Source of the DNA: a candidate division BRC1 bacterium HGW-BRC1-1
GTDB taxonomy: Bacteria > Sumerlaeota > Sumerlaeia > Sumerlaeales > Sumerlaeaceae
NCBI GenBank assembly: GCA_002842095.1
Contig: PHCB01000021.1
Location: 1-59,507, forward strand
DNA length: 59,507 nt
Reading direction: 5' to 3'
The translations under genes and the position numbers were made by a program. The notes beneath the pieces are model-generated. The model saw only the letters and a list, made by a program, of their open reading frames with translations. It searched no databases and was not told the origin of the DNA. Positions 18,866 through 28,349 of this stretch are shown here, in pieces. Each line of letters begins with the position of its first letter. Positions within the stretch are counted from its first letter, which is position 1.

Positions 18866-20437
18866 ATGTCCCCGTCCCCCCCTTTCGATCCGCCAGAGCC
18901 TGCGCCGCACAGTGATGCCCGTCGCGATGAGGTGCGCCTGCGTCTGTTGGTGCGGGGCGTGGTTCAGGGGGTCGGGTTTCGCCCGGCGATGTATCGGCTG
19001 GCCCGTGAGCTGGAATTGTGCGGATGGGTGCGTAACACCGGAGATGGCGTGACGATCGAGGTGGAGGGGCGGCGGGCGGCGGCGGAGGCGATGAGTCTGC
19101 GTCTGGCCGGTGAGTTGCCGCCGCGAGCGGTGTTACACGGGTTGGAGTCAACCTGGTTGGAACCGGTGGGACTGGGAGAATTCGAAATTCTGCCCAGTGA
19201 TGGAACAGGGGGAGCGCAGTCTGCAGTAGTGCCGCCGGACATGGCGACGTGCGCGGATTGTCTGAACGAAATTTTTTCTGAGACGGACCGTCGGCACGGT
19301 TACGCTTTCACGAACTGTACGAATTGCGGCCCGCGCTTCAGCATCATCAGCGGGCTGCCGTATGATCGTCCCGCGACGACGATGCGGGATTTTATAATGT
19401 GCGCCGATTGCGCGGCGGAATACGCCGACCCGACCAACCGTCGGTTTCACGCACAACCGAATGCGTGTCCGGTGTGTGGACCCCGGTTGTGGGCGCAGGG
19501 CAGCGGAAGCGGTCCGGAGATTCATGGAGACCCCGTGGAGGCGGCAGCGGATGTGCTGGAGGCCGGCGGCATTGTGGCTCTGCGGGGCGTGGGCGGTTTT
19601 CATCTGATGTGCGATGCGCGCAACGCGAAGGCGGTGGCGCGGTTGAGGGCGCGCAAGCATCGCGAAGAGAAGCCCTTTGCGGTGATGTTTCCCGATTTGG
19701 ATGCCGTGATGAAGGATTGTGAATTGTCGCCGGTGGAGGCGCGGGCGTTGCAATCGCCGGAGGCGCCCATCGTGTTGCTCATGCGGCGCACGGATGCGGC
19801 GCGGGTCGTAAAAAAGGGAGACGCCCTGGCGGAGGGAATTGCGCCCGGCAATCCGCAGGTGGGCGCATTGTTGCCCTATTCACCCCTGCACCACTTGCTT
19901 ATGCGGCGGTTGGGTTTTCCGCTGGTGGCGACCAGTGGCAACTTGAGCGATGAACCCATCTGCACCGACAACGACGAAGCGCTGGAGCGTCTGGCTGGAA
20001 TCGTCGATCTGTTTTTGCTGCACGACCGCCCCATCGAACGGCCCGTGGATGACAGTGTGGTTCGCGTGGCTGCGGGGCGCGAGGTGGTGTTTCGCCGCGC
20101 CCGGGGACTGGCGCCGCTTCCGCTGCCGTTGGAGCGCGAGATGCCCACGGTGCTGGCACTCGGCGCGCACATGAAAAACACGATTGCCCTCACGCGTGGT
20201 GCCGCGATTTTCACCAGTCAGCATTTGGGCGATCTCGATTCGCCACCATCGCGCGCGGCCTTTCTTGCGGCGGTGGATGACATGCCACGATTGCTGGCGG
20301 CCCCCCCGCCACCCGGTGGCGGTGGCGTGCGACATGCACCCCGACTATGCGTCCACCCAACACGCTGCCGAGATGGGTTTGCTGGTCATTGCCGTGCAGC
20401 ATCACCATGCGCACGTGGTCTCGTGCATGGCGGATAA
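18866..20437 (+). CDS. hypF: HypF carbamoyltransferase, N-terminal part (frameshifted gene)
   Basis: This is the 5' portion of hypF, whose product makes the cyanide ligands precursor by transferring carbamoyl to HypE. Domains seen: acylphosphatase-like (RGVVQGVGFRPAMYR), two zinc-finger-like Cx2Cx18Cx2C motifs, and a YrdC/Sua5 domain (KHREEKPFAVM, LVATSGNLSDEPI). The homology stops around 20300, after which this frame gives an unrelated Pro/Gly-rich tail. The rest of HypF continues in the +1 frame. Removing one C from the C7 run at 20301-20307 restores one protein of about 804 residues. The start may instead be a TTG at 18854, nearer an AGGAG. Confidence 0.9.
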   Translation: MSPSPPFDPPEPAPHSDARRDEVRLRLLVRGVVQGVGFRPAMYRLARELELCGWVRNTGDGVTIEVEGRRAAAEAMSLRLAGELPPRAVLHGLESTWLEPVGLGEFEILPSDGTGGAQSAVVPPDMATCADCLNEIFSETDRRHGYAFTNCTNCGPRFSIISGLPYDRPATTMRDFIMCADCAAEYADPTNRRFHAQPNACPVCGPRLWAQGSGSGPEIHGDPVEAAADVLEAGGIVALRGVGGFHLMCDARNAKAVARLRARKHREEKPFAVMFPDLDAVMKDCELSPVEARALQSPEAPIVLLMRRTDAARVVKKGDALAEGIAPGNPQVGALLPYSPLHHLLMRRLGFPLVATSGNLSDEPICTDNDEALERLAGIVDLFLLHDRPIERPVDDSVVRVAAGREVVFRRARGLAPLPLPLEREMPTVLALGAHMKNTIALTRGAAIFTSQHLGDLDSPPSRAAFLAAVDDMPRLLAAPPPPGGGGVRHAPRLCVHPTRCRDGFAGHCRAASPCARGLVHGG

Positions 20438-21281
20438 TGAACTGCATGGCGAGGTGCTGGGCGTGGCGTGGGACGGCACGGGGCTGGGGCTCGATCGCAC
20501 CATCTGGGGCGGAGAATTTCTGCTGGCCACCACCACGGGATTTCGTCGCGTGGCGGCGTTGCGGAGCTTCCGTTTGCCGGGCGGTGAGGCGGCGGCGCGC
20601 ACACCCTGGCGCTCGGCGTTGGGCGCTTTTCACGAGGTGTTTGGCGATGCGGTTTTCGAACAACCAGATCTGGCCTGCATCCGTGATCGCAGTGCGCAGG
20701 AAATCGGTTTGCTGCGTCGGCAATTTGAGGCGGGATTGAATGTGCCGGTGACGACGAGCGCGGGCCGACTGTTCGATGCGGCTGCGTCGCTGTCCGGGTT
20801 GCGCCAGACCACGGCCTTTGAGGGGCAAAGCGCCATGGCGTTTGAGTTCGCTTTTGGGTCACCCAATTCTCCGTTGCCCCGCCCGTATCCGTTTGATCTG
20901 CGGGAGACCCAACTATCCGCTGACGCGGTCCTTTGGAACACGCAGGGTGCAGACACCGTTCCTTTTATCGAGATTGATTGGCGTCCGGCCCTCAATGCCC
21001 TCGTGATTGATGCACGGCGGGGCGAGGATGTGCGCACTATTTCGGGGCGCTTCCATGCGGGACTTGCCGAGGCCATCGTTGGCGTGGCGCGAAAATGTCA
21101 GGTGGAGCGGGTTGTACTTTCCGGAGGATGTTTCCAGAATCGCCTGCTGCTTGAATCTACAGTAGACCGATTGACGGCGGCCGGTTATGCTCCCTTTCAG
21201 CATCAACGGGTCCCGCCCAATGATGGCGGCATCGCAACCGGACAGGCGCTTGTGGCGGCTGCCACTCTCTTGGAGGTATGA
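20184..21281 (+). CDS. hypF: HypF carbamoyltransferase, C-terminal part (frameshifted gene)
   Basis: The 3' portion of hypF. True homology begins near 20308 with AVACDMHPDY, continues through the QHHHAHVVSCM metal-binding histidines, GVAWDGTGLG, TTSAGRLFDA and the FQNRLLLE/NDGGIATGQ motifs of the Kae1-like carbamoyltransferase domain. The residues before 20308 in this frame are not HypF-like. All motifs are intact downstream, so either a sequencing slip or a very recent mutation is likely. It ends 4 bp before hypC. Confidence 0.9.
   Translation: MPSRVVPRFSPVSIWAISIRHHRARPFLRRWMTCHDCWRPPRHPVAVACDMHPDYASTQHAAEMGLLVIAVQHHHAHVVSCMADNELHGEVLGVAWDGTGLGLDRTIWGGEFLLATTTGFRRVAALRSFRLPGGEAAARTPWRSALGAFHEVFGDAVFEQPDLACIRDRSAQEIGLLRRQFEAGLNVPVTTSAGRLFDAAASLSGLRQTTAFEGQSAMAFEFAFGSPNSPLPRPYPFDLRETQLSADAVLWNTQGADTVPFIEIDWRPALNALVIDARRGEDVRTISGRFHAGLAEAIVGVARKCQVERVVLSGGCFQNRLLLESTVDRLTAAGYAPFQHQRVPPNDGGIATGQALVAAATLLEV
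20301..20307 (+). other. hypF: Frameshift site in hypF (C7 homopolymer)
   Basis: Seven consecutive C residues mark the exact point where HypF similarity passes from one frame to the next. A C6 run would read LLAAPRHPVAVACDMHP in one frame, which joins both halves seamlessly. Confidence 0.85.
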
Positions 21282-21285
21282 AATT

Positions 21286-21549
21286 ATGTGTCTCGCAATT
21301 CCCGGACAACTCATGAGCATTTCGGAAAGCGACGATCCAATGGCGCGCACAGGCCGGGTCAGCTTCGGCGGCATTATCCGCGAGACGAATCTGAGCTTCG
21401 TGCCCGAGGCGAAGATTGGCGATTACCTCATCGTCCATGTGGGGCTGGCCATCAGCATCCTCGATGAAGAGGAAGCGGCGAAGACGCTCGATTATCTGCG
21501 CCAGATCGGCGAACTGGACGAAGCAAAGCGCGAGGCGGGAGACGCATGA
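21286..21549 (+). CDS. hypC: Hydrogenase maturation chaperone HypC
   Basis: An 87-residue HypC/HybG chaperone. It starts MCLAIPGQL; Cys2, exposed after Met removal, binds the Fe(CN)2CO moiety and the HoxH precursor. It works with HypD in ligand assembly. TGGAGG overlaps the hypF stop and sits 9 bases before the ATG. The stop overlaps the hypD ATG. Confidence 0.96.
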   Translation: MCLAIPGQLMSISESDDPMARTGRVSFGGIIRETNLSFVPEAKIGDYLIVHVGLAISILDEEEAAKTLDYLRQIGELDEAKREAGDA

Positions 21550-22652
21550 AGCATCTCGACGAGTATCGCGACGCCGAGGGTGCGCAGAAACTGGCGGCAA
21601 TGATTGCGGAAGTTGTCACGCGGCCATGGACGATCATGGAAGTTTGTGGCGGCCAGACCCATGGTATTGTGCGCCACGGGGTGGATGAATTGCTGCCGGA
21701 TCTCATCACGCTGGTGCACGGACCGGGGTGTCCGGTGTGCGTTACGCCGCTGGAGATGATCGAAAAAGCCCTCGTCATCGCGGCGCGCCCCGAGGTGATT
21801 TTCTGTTCGTTTGGCGACATGCTTCGCGTGCCCGGCAACGATCTCGATTTGCTTGGCGTGAAGGCGCTGGGGGGCGATGTGCGCATCGTTTTCTCGCCGC
21901 TGGATGCGGTGAAGATCGCGCGGGAAAATCCCGATCGGGAAGTGGTCTTTTTTGCGGTCGGTTTCGAAACCACGGCGCCGGCCAACGCCATGGCGGTGCA
22001 TCAGGCCGCGACCGCTGGTTTGAAAAATTTCTCGTTGTTAGTGTCCCACGTGCTGGTGCCGCCCGCCATGGAGGCAATTCTTTCGTCGCCCGATAATCGT
22101 GTGAACGGATTCCTGGCGGCGGGTCACGTCTGCACCGTCATGGGCATGGCTCAGTATGGGCCCATCGCCGAGAAGTACCATACGCCCATCGTGGTGACTG
22201 GTTTCGAACCCTTCGACATTCTGCACGGCATTCATCGTTGCGTGGTGCAGTTGGAGGAGGGGCGCGCCGAGGTGGAGAACGCCTACGCCCGGGCGGTGCC
22301 GGATGACGGTAACGCGCTGGCGCGGCAACTGCTCCAGCGCGTGTTCCGCGTGGTGGACCGCAAGTGGCGCGGCATCGGGGAAATTCCTGTGAGCGGCTGG
22401 GCACTCACGCCGGAGTACGAAAAGTTCGATGCGGAGACGCGTTTCGGTGTGGCCGGCATGCATGCCGAGGAAAGTGGCGAGTGCATCAGCGGGTTGATCC
22501 TGCAGGGCATCCGCAAACCAAAGGAATGTCCCGCGTTCGGCACGCGTTGCACACCGGAGCATCCCCTGGGGGCCACGATGGTTTCCCATGAAGGCGCCTG
22601 CGCGGCGTATCATCAATATCGGCGCTTTTCATCTGCCGAGGAGAAATCATGA
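21546..22652 (+). CDS. hypD: Hydrogenase maturation protein HypD
   Basis: A 368-residue iron-sulfur scaffold where the Fe(CN)2CO unit is built. Conserved motifs are [36 protein letters not shown] and the C-terminal cysteines of the [4Fe-4S] site ([29 protein letters not shown]). It overlaps both hypC and hypE by ATGA, matching the physical HypC-HypD-HypE complex. Confidence 0.97.
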   Translation: MKHLDEYRDAEGAQKLAAMIAEVVTRPWTIMEVCGGQTHGIVRHGVDELLPDLITLVHGPGCPVCVTPLEMIEKALVIAARPEVIFCSFGDMLRVPGNDLDLLGVKALGGDVRIVFSPLDAVKIARENPDREVVFFAVGFETTAPANAMAVHQAATAGLKNFSLLVSHVLVPPAMEAILSSPDNRVNGFLAAGHVCTVMGMAQYGPIAEKYHTPIVVTGFEPFDILHGIHRCVVQLEEGRAEVENAYARAVPDDGNALARQLLQRVFRVVDRKWRGIGEIPVSGWALTPEYEKFDAETRFGVAGMHAEESGECISGLILQGIRKPKECPAFGTRCTPEHPLGATMVSHEGACAAYHQYRRFSSAEEKS

Positions 22653-23722
22653 GCAAACCCGACGAGCGCCCCGCAAGTATCGCCCTGTCCTGCCCCACGC
22701 CCATCAGTCGATACGACCATGTGTTGCTGGCCCACGGTGGCGGGGGGCGCATGACGCAGCAGTTGATCGACTCGATGTTCGGGCCGGCCTTCGCGAACCC
22801 GGCGCTGGATGCACGCCACGATGGCGCCGTGTTGGAGGCCGGGGGAACGCGGTTCGCTTTCACCACGGATGGTTATGTGGTGAAGCCGATATTTTTCCCC
22901 GGCGGCGACATCGGCACGCTGGCGGTGAACGGCACGGTGAACGATCTGGCCATGTGCGGCGCGCGTCCGTTGGTTATCAGCGCGGGGTTTATTATTGAGG
23001 AAGGTTTCCCCATGGAGTCCCTCGCGCGGGTGGTGGAGTCGATGGCGGGGGCGGTGCGCGAAGCGGGCGTACAACTCGTGACCGGCGACACGAAGGTGGT
23101 GGAGCGCGGCGGGGCGGATAAGCTTTTTATTACCACGGCGGGAGTCGGAATTGTTGAGCGCCAGGGCCCGAACATTGGTCCGGCGGCGTTGCGGGCGGGC
23201 GACGTGCTGCTACTGAGCGGTGACGTGGGTCGGCACGGCATGACCATCATGGCACAGCGCGAGGGACTGGCGTTTGAAAGCCCCATCACCAGCGATTGCG
23301 CACCGGTGGCGGCTCCGGTGTTGGCGATGTTGGACGAGGGGATCGAAGTGCATTGTCTGCGCGATCTGACTCGAGGGGGGCTGGCCACGGCGCTGTGCGA
23401 GTTGGCGTCGTCGTCGCGGTTGTCCATCGAGCTGGATGAAGTCAGCGTGGCCGTGGATGAGGCCGTAAAGGGCGCCTGCGAGCTTCTGGGGTTCGATCCG
23501 CTGTACGTGGCCAATGAGGGGCGCTTCATCGCGTTCGTGCCCGAGAGCGACGCTGAGAGGGCGTTGGAGATCATGAAGCGGTTTGACGTTGCGGCGGGTG
23601 CCACACGGGCCGGACGCGTGAAGGCAGATGGCCTGCCGGGCGCGGCCGTATTGCGCAGCCGGATCGGCGCGGGGCGCGTGCTGGATTTGCTCAGTGGTGA
23701 GCAGTTGCCCCGAATTTGCTGA
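22649..23722 (+). CDS. hypE: Hydrogenase maturation protein HypE
   Basis: A 357-residue AIR-synthetase-like enzyme that dehydrates the thiocarboxamide on its own C-terminal Cys to thiocyanate, the cyanide source. The protein ends PRIC as required. N-terminal HGGGGRM and [18 protein letters not shown] bind ATP. It is the last gene of the operon and ends 6 bp from the convergent flavin-family gene. hypA and hypB, needed for nickel delivery, are not adjacent. Confidence 0.97.
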   Translation: MSKPDERPASIALSCPTPISRYDHVLLAHGGGGRMTQQLIDSMFGPAFANPALDARHDGAVLEAGGTRFAFTTDGYVVKPIFFPGGDIGTLAVNGTVNDLAMCGARPLVISAGFIIEEGFPMESLARVVESMAGAVREAGVQLVTGDTKVVERGGADKLFITTAGVGIVERQGPNIGPAALRAGDVLLLSGDVGRHGMTIMAQREGLAFESPITSDCAPVAAPVLAMLDEGIEVHCLRDLTRGGLATALCELASSSRLSIELDEVSVAVDEAVKGACELLGFDPLYVANEGRFIAFVPESDAERALEIMKRFDVAAGATRAGRVKADGLPGAAVLRSRIGAGRVLDLLSGEQLPRIC

Positions 23723-23728
23723 GAGAGA

Positions 23729-24100
23729 TTACCAGGTTTGTACCGCAGAAATAACGGTAACCGCCAGTGTGGCGCGGACCCATTCAAAGCGCTCGGCGAC
23801 GATTTTAAAATCGGGGCCGGAGGTAACAAACTTCGCGGTGCCCTTGATCAGGAACCCGGCGCCGGGTCCGTGGTTTCCCTCCACACTGCCGCTGTTGATG
23901 GTCAGTAAAACCTGATTGTTGAAGGTGACGTTGGCCTCGGTTTGGTGCATGGTCCCGACGGGAATAAGCAGGCGGTTTCCTTCAGCAATGGTTACGTATT
24001 TGTTCCATGAATTAACGAGATGAGGGCCATCCGGCCCCAACGTGGCGATGGCCACCACGCCTTCGTTGGCCAAAACTTCTTTCAGTTTTTCAGGGATCAT
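23729..24100 (-). CDS. FMN-binding split-barrel (pyridoxamine 5'-phosphate oxidase-like) protein
   Basis: A 123-residue single-domain protein of the PNPOx-like split-barrel fold, with IATLGPDGPHLVNSWNKYV at the start and a GFLIKGTAKFV strand. Such short proteins bind flavin, F420 or heme; the cofactor cannot be told. AAAGGAG sits 5 bases before the chosen ATG. It follows the YgfK-like gene by 57 bp on the same strand and could share its transcript. Confidence 0.8.
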   Translation of the reverse strand: MIPEKLKEVLANEGVVAIATLGPDGPHLVNSWNKYVTIAEGNRLLIPVGTMHQTEANVTFNNQVLLTINSGSVEGNHGPGAGFLIKGTAKFVTSGPDFKIVAERFEWVRATLAVTVISAVQTW

Positions 24101-24157
24101 GGTGTTCTCCTTTAACTGCATACTGGTTGATCAGTCCGGATTGTACAAGAGCTCAAT

Positions 24158-26191
24158 TCAAGGTACAGTGCTGTTTATGTAATTTGCTCGAGGGCTGTGA
24201 AGTACACCCCGGAGCAACAATTGCAGGGTCAGCATGATGTTCACCTCAATGAGGCCGCCGTCGCTTTCGCGCTGTTCGATCAGGCGGGGTTCTTCGGGCT
24301 TTGTGGGATCGATCTCAAGGATGGCAGCGGGGCAGTTGAAGGAGAGGGTGGGTTGAGCGCCATTGGTCCGGATGCGCAGCGTGTAGTCTTTGCCCTGAAT
24401 GCGGCCGCAAATCATTTCGGTTTGAGGTTCGACCCCGCCGGCCCAGAAACCATCGCGGGGGGCGGCTTCACGCCATTGCTCCTCGGTGGCGTAGAAGGTC
24501 GGTTTCTCGATGAACGGGCCACCGTACTCCGGGCAGAAGGTGTCGCAGTTTCCGCACTCGTTGCAGAAGGGCGCGAAGTTGGCAATCTGGTGGAGACGCG
24601 TGATGCGCAGGACGCCTCCATCGGTGGGTACGAGGGTTCCGTCCTTCAGGCTTAAGTTGTGATATGGAATATCACCGCGCGGAACTTCGAAGGTGAAGTT
24701 GGCGTGGTTGGGACAGACCGGGATGCATTTGTCGCAGGTGATGCAATCGAACAGCCACAGGTGGGAGTCGATGCGGGGAGGCACCACGGCGTTGCGGGCG
24801 CGGGAGTAGCGGGAATCGGCGATGGCCTCGGCGGCAGTTTGAGCGAGATTGATTGCAGCGGCGTTGGGTTGGCCGTCTGCGCGGTGGGCGATGAACTCGT
24901 TGATGGTTTGCGCGCCAGTGCCGATCATGGCGGTTTCCAACGACGCGAGATAATCCAGCGCGCGACCGTAGCCGCCGGGCTTCAACAGGTCGGTGCAGAC
25001 CGTTACGGGCACGAACCCGCAAGCGACGCAATCGGTGAAGTTGTGTTTGTCGATGCCTGCGGAGAAACTCAGGGTGGGTGGGGCCTGATCAGCGCCGGTG
25101 CCGAGTTGATGCTTGGCGAACGCTTCGTTGAAACGCCATGCGAGTTCCATCGCGATGGGATGGAGCGGCGCGCCGCTGAGATACATGACCTGTTCGGTCG
25201 CCGGGAAAAAGCTGCGGTGGTTAACAACTTCCAGCGTGTTGGTGAACTTCGCGCCGGTGTGCAGTCCGAGTTCGTGTCCGGCGGCGGTCACACGCGCCAT
25301 CATCGAAACGGCGTCATCGAATTGCAGGCCCGCATCGAATGCCTCGTCGTGCACGGTGACATCTGTGTAGCCGAGGTTTTCGCGAAGCAGTTCGTTGAGC
25401 CGTCCGCGACCCAGCATCGTGGGATTCATCTTCACGACCACATGCAGGCCATGCTCGCGCATGAGGTGCAGCGCCATGCCCTCGATCTCTGAGGGCGGAC
25501 AGTTGTGGAAAGTCGAGAGAGTGACCGAGCGCGAAACGCAGGGGTCGAAATCGAGATCGCGCAGCGCGCCAAATTCGTCGGGAAGTTCGCTGCGCAACTT
25601 CTCGATGACGGGCGTGGCGTCCAGAAGGCCGCCGATGAAATCTCGCATGACCGGCGTTTGCAAACCGGCCAGATCGTAGCCGCAGGAGAGGTCGAAAACT
25701 ACGTCGTGGAAGTGCGGCGCACGCAGGCCATCGTCGGTACGCTGGTCGGCGGAGCGTGCGGGCACGCTGAGAATTTCCGCGTGTTCCAACATGCGCAGCA
25801 GCATCCACGCTTTCACGTATTCTTCCAGCGATTGCTGCACGCGCAGTTCCTGCGAGAACTCGACATTGTAGCCGACATTCGTCATGTCGATGCACGGGCG
25901 GGGGATGACGAGGCGGTCATTCACCTGCACGGTTTTCAGTTCGAAAATGCGGCATCCGCCCAGCCAGCCAAGCACGATGTTCTGCGCCATTTGTGTGTGG
26001 GGGCCGGCGGCGGGGCCGAGGGGGGATCCGGCGGGGTGGCTGCAACAGCGCACACCGAGATTGCGCGACGGGTCGGCGGCACCGCGCCAAAATCGCGCGG
26101 TGGGCAGGTCCAGCACGGGGCCACCCGCGGCTGCATCACGCAGGATGCGTCGCAACAAAGTGGCGATAGGAAGTGGGATCAGTTCGCGCAT
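24158..26191 (-). CDS. YgfK-like iron-sulfur oxidoreductase lacking the flavin/NADPH domain
   Basis: A 677-residue homologue of the N-terminal region of E. coli YgfK (putative selenate reductase). A dihydroorotate-dehydrogenase-like barrel includes GPAAGPHTQMAQNI, FELKTVQVNDRL and MNPTMLGRGRLNELL. It is followed by two [4Fe-4S] motifs (CITCDKCIPVCP and CNECGNCDTFCP). YgfK itself is about 1030 residues, with a GltD-like FAD/NADPH domain between barrel and ferredoxin; that domain is missing. The ATG matches YgfK's start, though TTG codons upstream lie nearer a GGAGG. The partner could be the GltD-like NfnB at 53.7 kb (speculative). The substrate is unknown; YgfK relatives occur with purine/xanthine catabolism genes. 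Confidence 0.82.
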   Translation of the reverse strand: MRELIPLPIATLLRRILRDAAAGGPVLDLPTARFWRGAADPSRNLGVRCCSHPAGSPLGPAAGPHTQMAQNIVLGWLGGCRIFELKTVQVNDRLVIPRPCIDMTNVGYNVEFSQELRVQQSLEEYVKAWMLLRMLEHAEILSVPARSADQRTDDGLRAPHFHDVVFDLSCGYDLAGLQTPVMRDFIGGLLDATPVIEKLRSELPDEFGALRDLDFDPCVSRSVTLSTFHNCPPSEIEGMALHLMREHGLHVVVKMNPTMLGRGRLNELLRENLGYTDVTVHDEAFDAGLQFDDAVSMMARVTAAGHELGLHTGAKFTNTLEVVNHRSFFPATEQVMYLSGAPLHPIAMELAWRFNEAFAKHQLGTGADQAPPTLSFSAGIDKHNFTDCVACGFVPVTVCTDLLKPGGYGRALDYLASLETAMIGTGAQTINEFIAHRADGQPNAAAINLAQTAAEAIADSRYSRARNAVVPPRIDSHLWLFDCITCDKCIPVCPNHANFTFEVPRGDIPYHNLSLKDGTLVPTDGGVLRITRLHQIANFAPFCNECGNCDTFCPEYGGPFIEKPTFYATEEQWREAAPRDGFWAGGVEPQTEMICGRIQGKDYTLRIRTNGAQPTLSFNCPAAILEIDPTKPEEPRLIEQRESDGGLIEVNIMLTLQLLLRGVLHSPRANYINSTVP

Positions 26192-26240
26192 GGGAGGGGA
26201 ACTTGTGATCAAGTTGCCTCCCACTGTCAATGGGCGCTGT

Positions 26241-26957
26241 TCAGAACCGGGTGTGCCAATCGGGCAGGGTGTAGCGGGTGGCCATCAGGTTCGACGTAAT
26301 TGCGCGAGGCCAGTCGATGGTGGCAGGTTGCGCGTCCCATTCCCGCGCGATGGCGTGGCGCGCCTGCTCGGGATCGAGGGCGAGGTTGCGCACGAAGGCG
26401 GCATGGGCGCGGCGGTCGCGGTAGTCGGGTTGCCGGGGAGGCTCGCGAAGGTATCGGGTGATGGTGTCCTGGGCAAAATTATGCAGGATGGTGCCGTGGA
26501 ACAGGATGTGGGTTTTCTTGCGGCGTTGCGCGTTGCCGGAGAATTTGAAATCTCCCGCAGTGAGGTCGCTTGTGCCGCGCATTTCCACCTCGTGGCCGAG
26601 GGTGCGCAGCGCGGCGGCGATGCGACCGAGGACGGCGGTGTTGGTCGATTCGATCCCGTGCATTTCCGGGCGGGCGTCCTTGTCCAGCACGAGCGTAAAG
26701 TTGAGACATCCGGGGCCCTGCATCACGGTGCCGCCACCGCTGCATCGGCGTAACACGGGGATTGAGTCGTCGGCGCAGCGGTCAGTGTGAACTTCCTCGT
26801 CGATGCGCCCGCCAGCCCCCAGCACCACGAACGGGACGCTGCTCTCCCAGAATCGCAGCGCCTCACCGCCGGGTTGCGGTTCCAGCCATTCCAGCAGGGC
26901 TTCGTCCAGGGCGAGGTTCTCTTCCGGGCGGGGTAGCGTCATATCGAACAGATTCAC
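26241..26957 (-). CDS. Lipoate-protein ligase A family (BPL/LPL domain)
   Basis: A 238-residue BPL/LplA/LipB-fold enzyme. Marks are ENLALDEALL, the RRCSGGGTV loop, GCLNFT, and KFSGNAQRR with the catalytic Lys. It probably attaches lipoate or octanoate to E2 proteins such as AceF; it could instead be a LipM-type octanoyltransferase, and sequence alone does not settle that. It uses GTG (an internal ATG five codons later would drop the first strand). It starts 8 bp after the CNNM gene, in a run that also includes lpd. Confidence 0.88.
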   Translation of the reverse strand: MNLFDMTLPRPEENLALDEALLEWLEPQPGGEALRFWESSVPFVVLGAGGRIDEEVHTDRCADDSIPVLRRCSGGGTVMQGPGCLNFTLVLDKDARPEMHGIESTNTAVLGRIAAALRTLGHEVEMRGTSDLTAGDFKFSGNAQRRKKTHILFHGTILHNFAQDTITRYLREPPRQPDYRDRRAHAAFVRNLALDPEQARHAIAREWDAQPATIDWPRAITSNLMATRYTLPDWHTRF

Positions 26958-26965
26958 GGGACGCG

Positions 26966-28306
26966 TCAGAATTCGTCTTCGTCGAGGGGGGCAAGGTCCA
27001 CAGCGCGGGAAGTTGGATTGACCGGCGAAACGAGAATCTTGTCGACGCGGTTGCCATCCATATCCACCACCTCGAAGAGGAATGAGGCGAACGTGAACTT
27101 CTCGCCGGTGGCCGGCAGGTGACCAAGCTGCACCATGACGAATCCGGCCAGGGTGCGGTAGTGGCCATCGGTTTCTCCGGGCAGGGTGTCGAGGTGCAGC
27201 AGGTCGCGGGTTTCATCGATGGGCATGGAGCCGCAGATGAGCCACGACCCGTCGTCGCGCTGCACGTAATTGGGTTGGGCGGAGCGTGCATCGGTCCCGT
27301 GGCCGGTGTCGCCGACGATGCTCTGAAGCACATCGTCGGAAGTGACGGCCCCGAGAATCGCGCCAAATTCATCGGCCACCAGAGCGAAGGCGTTCGCGTG
27401 GGTGCGAAACTCGGCGAGGAGGTTGAGGGCGGGCATGCTTTCGGGCACGACGAGGGGTTTGCTCAGGAGTGATTCGATGTCCAGGGGTTCTTGATCACCA
27501 AGGGGACGCACCATATTTTTTGCTTCCAACACGCCGATGAGGTTGTCGATGTTTCCGCGTCCCACGGGGAATCGCGTGAAGGCGCTCTCACGCACACGGG
27601 TGTGGAGTTCCTCGGCGGGGTGGTTGAGATCAAGCCAGAGTATTTCGGTGCGGGGCGTCATCACGTCGCCCACGGTGCGATTGCCCAGCCGCATGACGTT
27701 GCGCATCATGTCGGTTTCCTGTTTTTCGAACACGCCGGAACGGCGGCTTTCCTCAATCAGGCCGACGAATTCCTCCTCGGTGAGGGCGTGCTCGGTGGAG
27801 GTGCTCAGGCGCAGAAGCCGGAGAACACTGTCGGTGGAGAAAGAGAGCAGGTGCACAAACGGGGCGGCTACCACGCTGAGAGCCTGCATGGGAAGGGCCA
27901 GAAAAGTGGCGGTGCGTTCGGGGCTGACGAGGGCGATGCGCTTCGGGATCAACTCGCCCAGCACGAGCGTCAGGTAGCCGATTACAATGACCATGATGAA
28001 GAAAGAAATTGGTTCTGCCCAGTGGGCCAGCAAGGGGAAATGCTCGAGCCAACGCTGAACAGAGCGTGCGATGGTTGCTTCACCAAAAGCGCCCGCGATA
28101 ATGCCCACGAGGGTGATGCCGATTTGCACGGTGGAGAGAAACCTCGTGGGTGAGGCGGATAGGGCCAGCGCCGCTTTCGCACCGGTGCTGCCTTTGCGCG
28201 CGAGGGATTTCAGCCGCAGCTTGCGCGAGGACAGGATCGCAAGCTCCGACATGGCGAAAAATCCGTTGATCAGGATGAGGGCAAATATGATGGCGAAAGC
28301 GGTCAT
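26966..28306 (-). CDS. CNNM/CorC (HlyC-type) membrane protein with CBS pair
   Basis: A 446-residue hemolysin-family transporter-like protein. The N-terminal DUF21/CNNM region (1-190) has about four hydrophobic segments and LSASPTRFLSTVQIGIT; next come two CBS domains (about 205-330; VMTPRTEI...) and a C-terminal CorC_HlyC domain with the WLICGSM and FVMVQLG blocks. Relatives act in Mg2+ or Co2+ efflux. The hemolysin name is historical. It lies 43 bp after lpd. Confidence 0.93.
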   Translation of the reverse strand: MTAFAIIFALILINGFFAMSELAILSSRKLRLKSLARKGSTGAKAALALSASPTRFLSTVQIGITLVGIIAGAFGEATIARSVQRWLEHFPLLAHWAEPISFFIMVIVIGYLTLVLGELIPKRIALVSPERTATFLALPMQALSVVAAPFVHLLSFSTDSVLRLLRLSTSTEHALTEEEFVGLIEESRRSGVFEKQETDMMRNVMRLGNRTVGDVMTPRTEILWLDLNHPAEELHTRVRESAFTRFPVGRGNIDNLIGVLEAKNMVRPLGDQEPLDIESLLSKPLVVPESMPALNLLAEFRTHANAFALVADEFGAILGAVTSDDVLQSIVGDTGHGTDARSAQPNYVQRDDGSWLICGSMPIDETRDLLHLDTLPGETDGHYRTLAGFVMVQLGHLPATGEKFTFASFLFEVVDMDGNRVDKILVSPVNPTSRAVDLAPLDEDEF

Positions 28307-28349
28307 GGAGATTTCGCTGGGTGTTTGGCGTTGGGCCGGGCGTCAGGAT

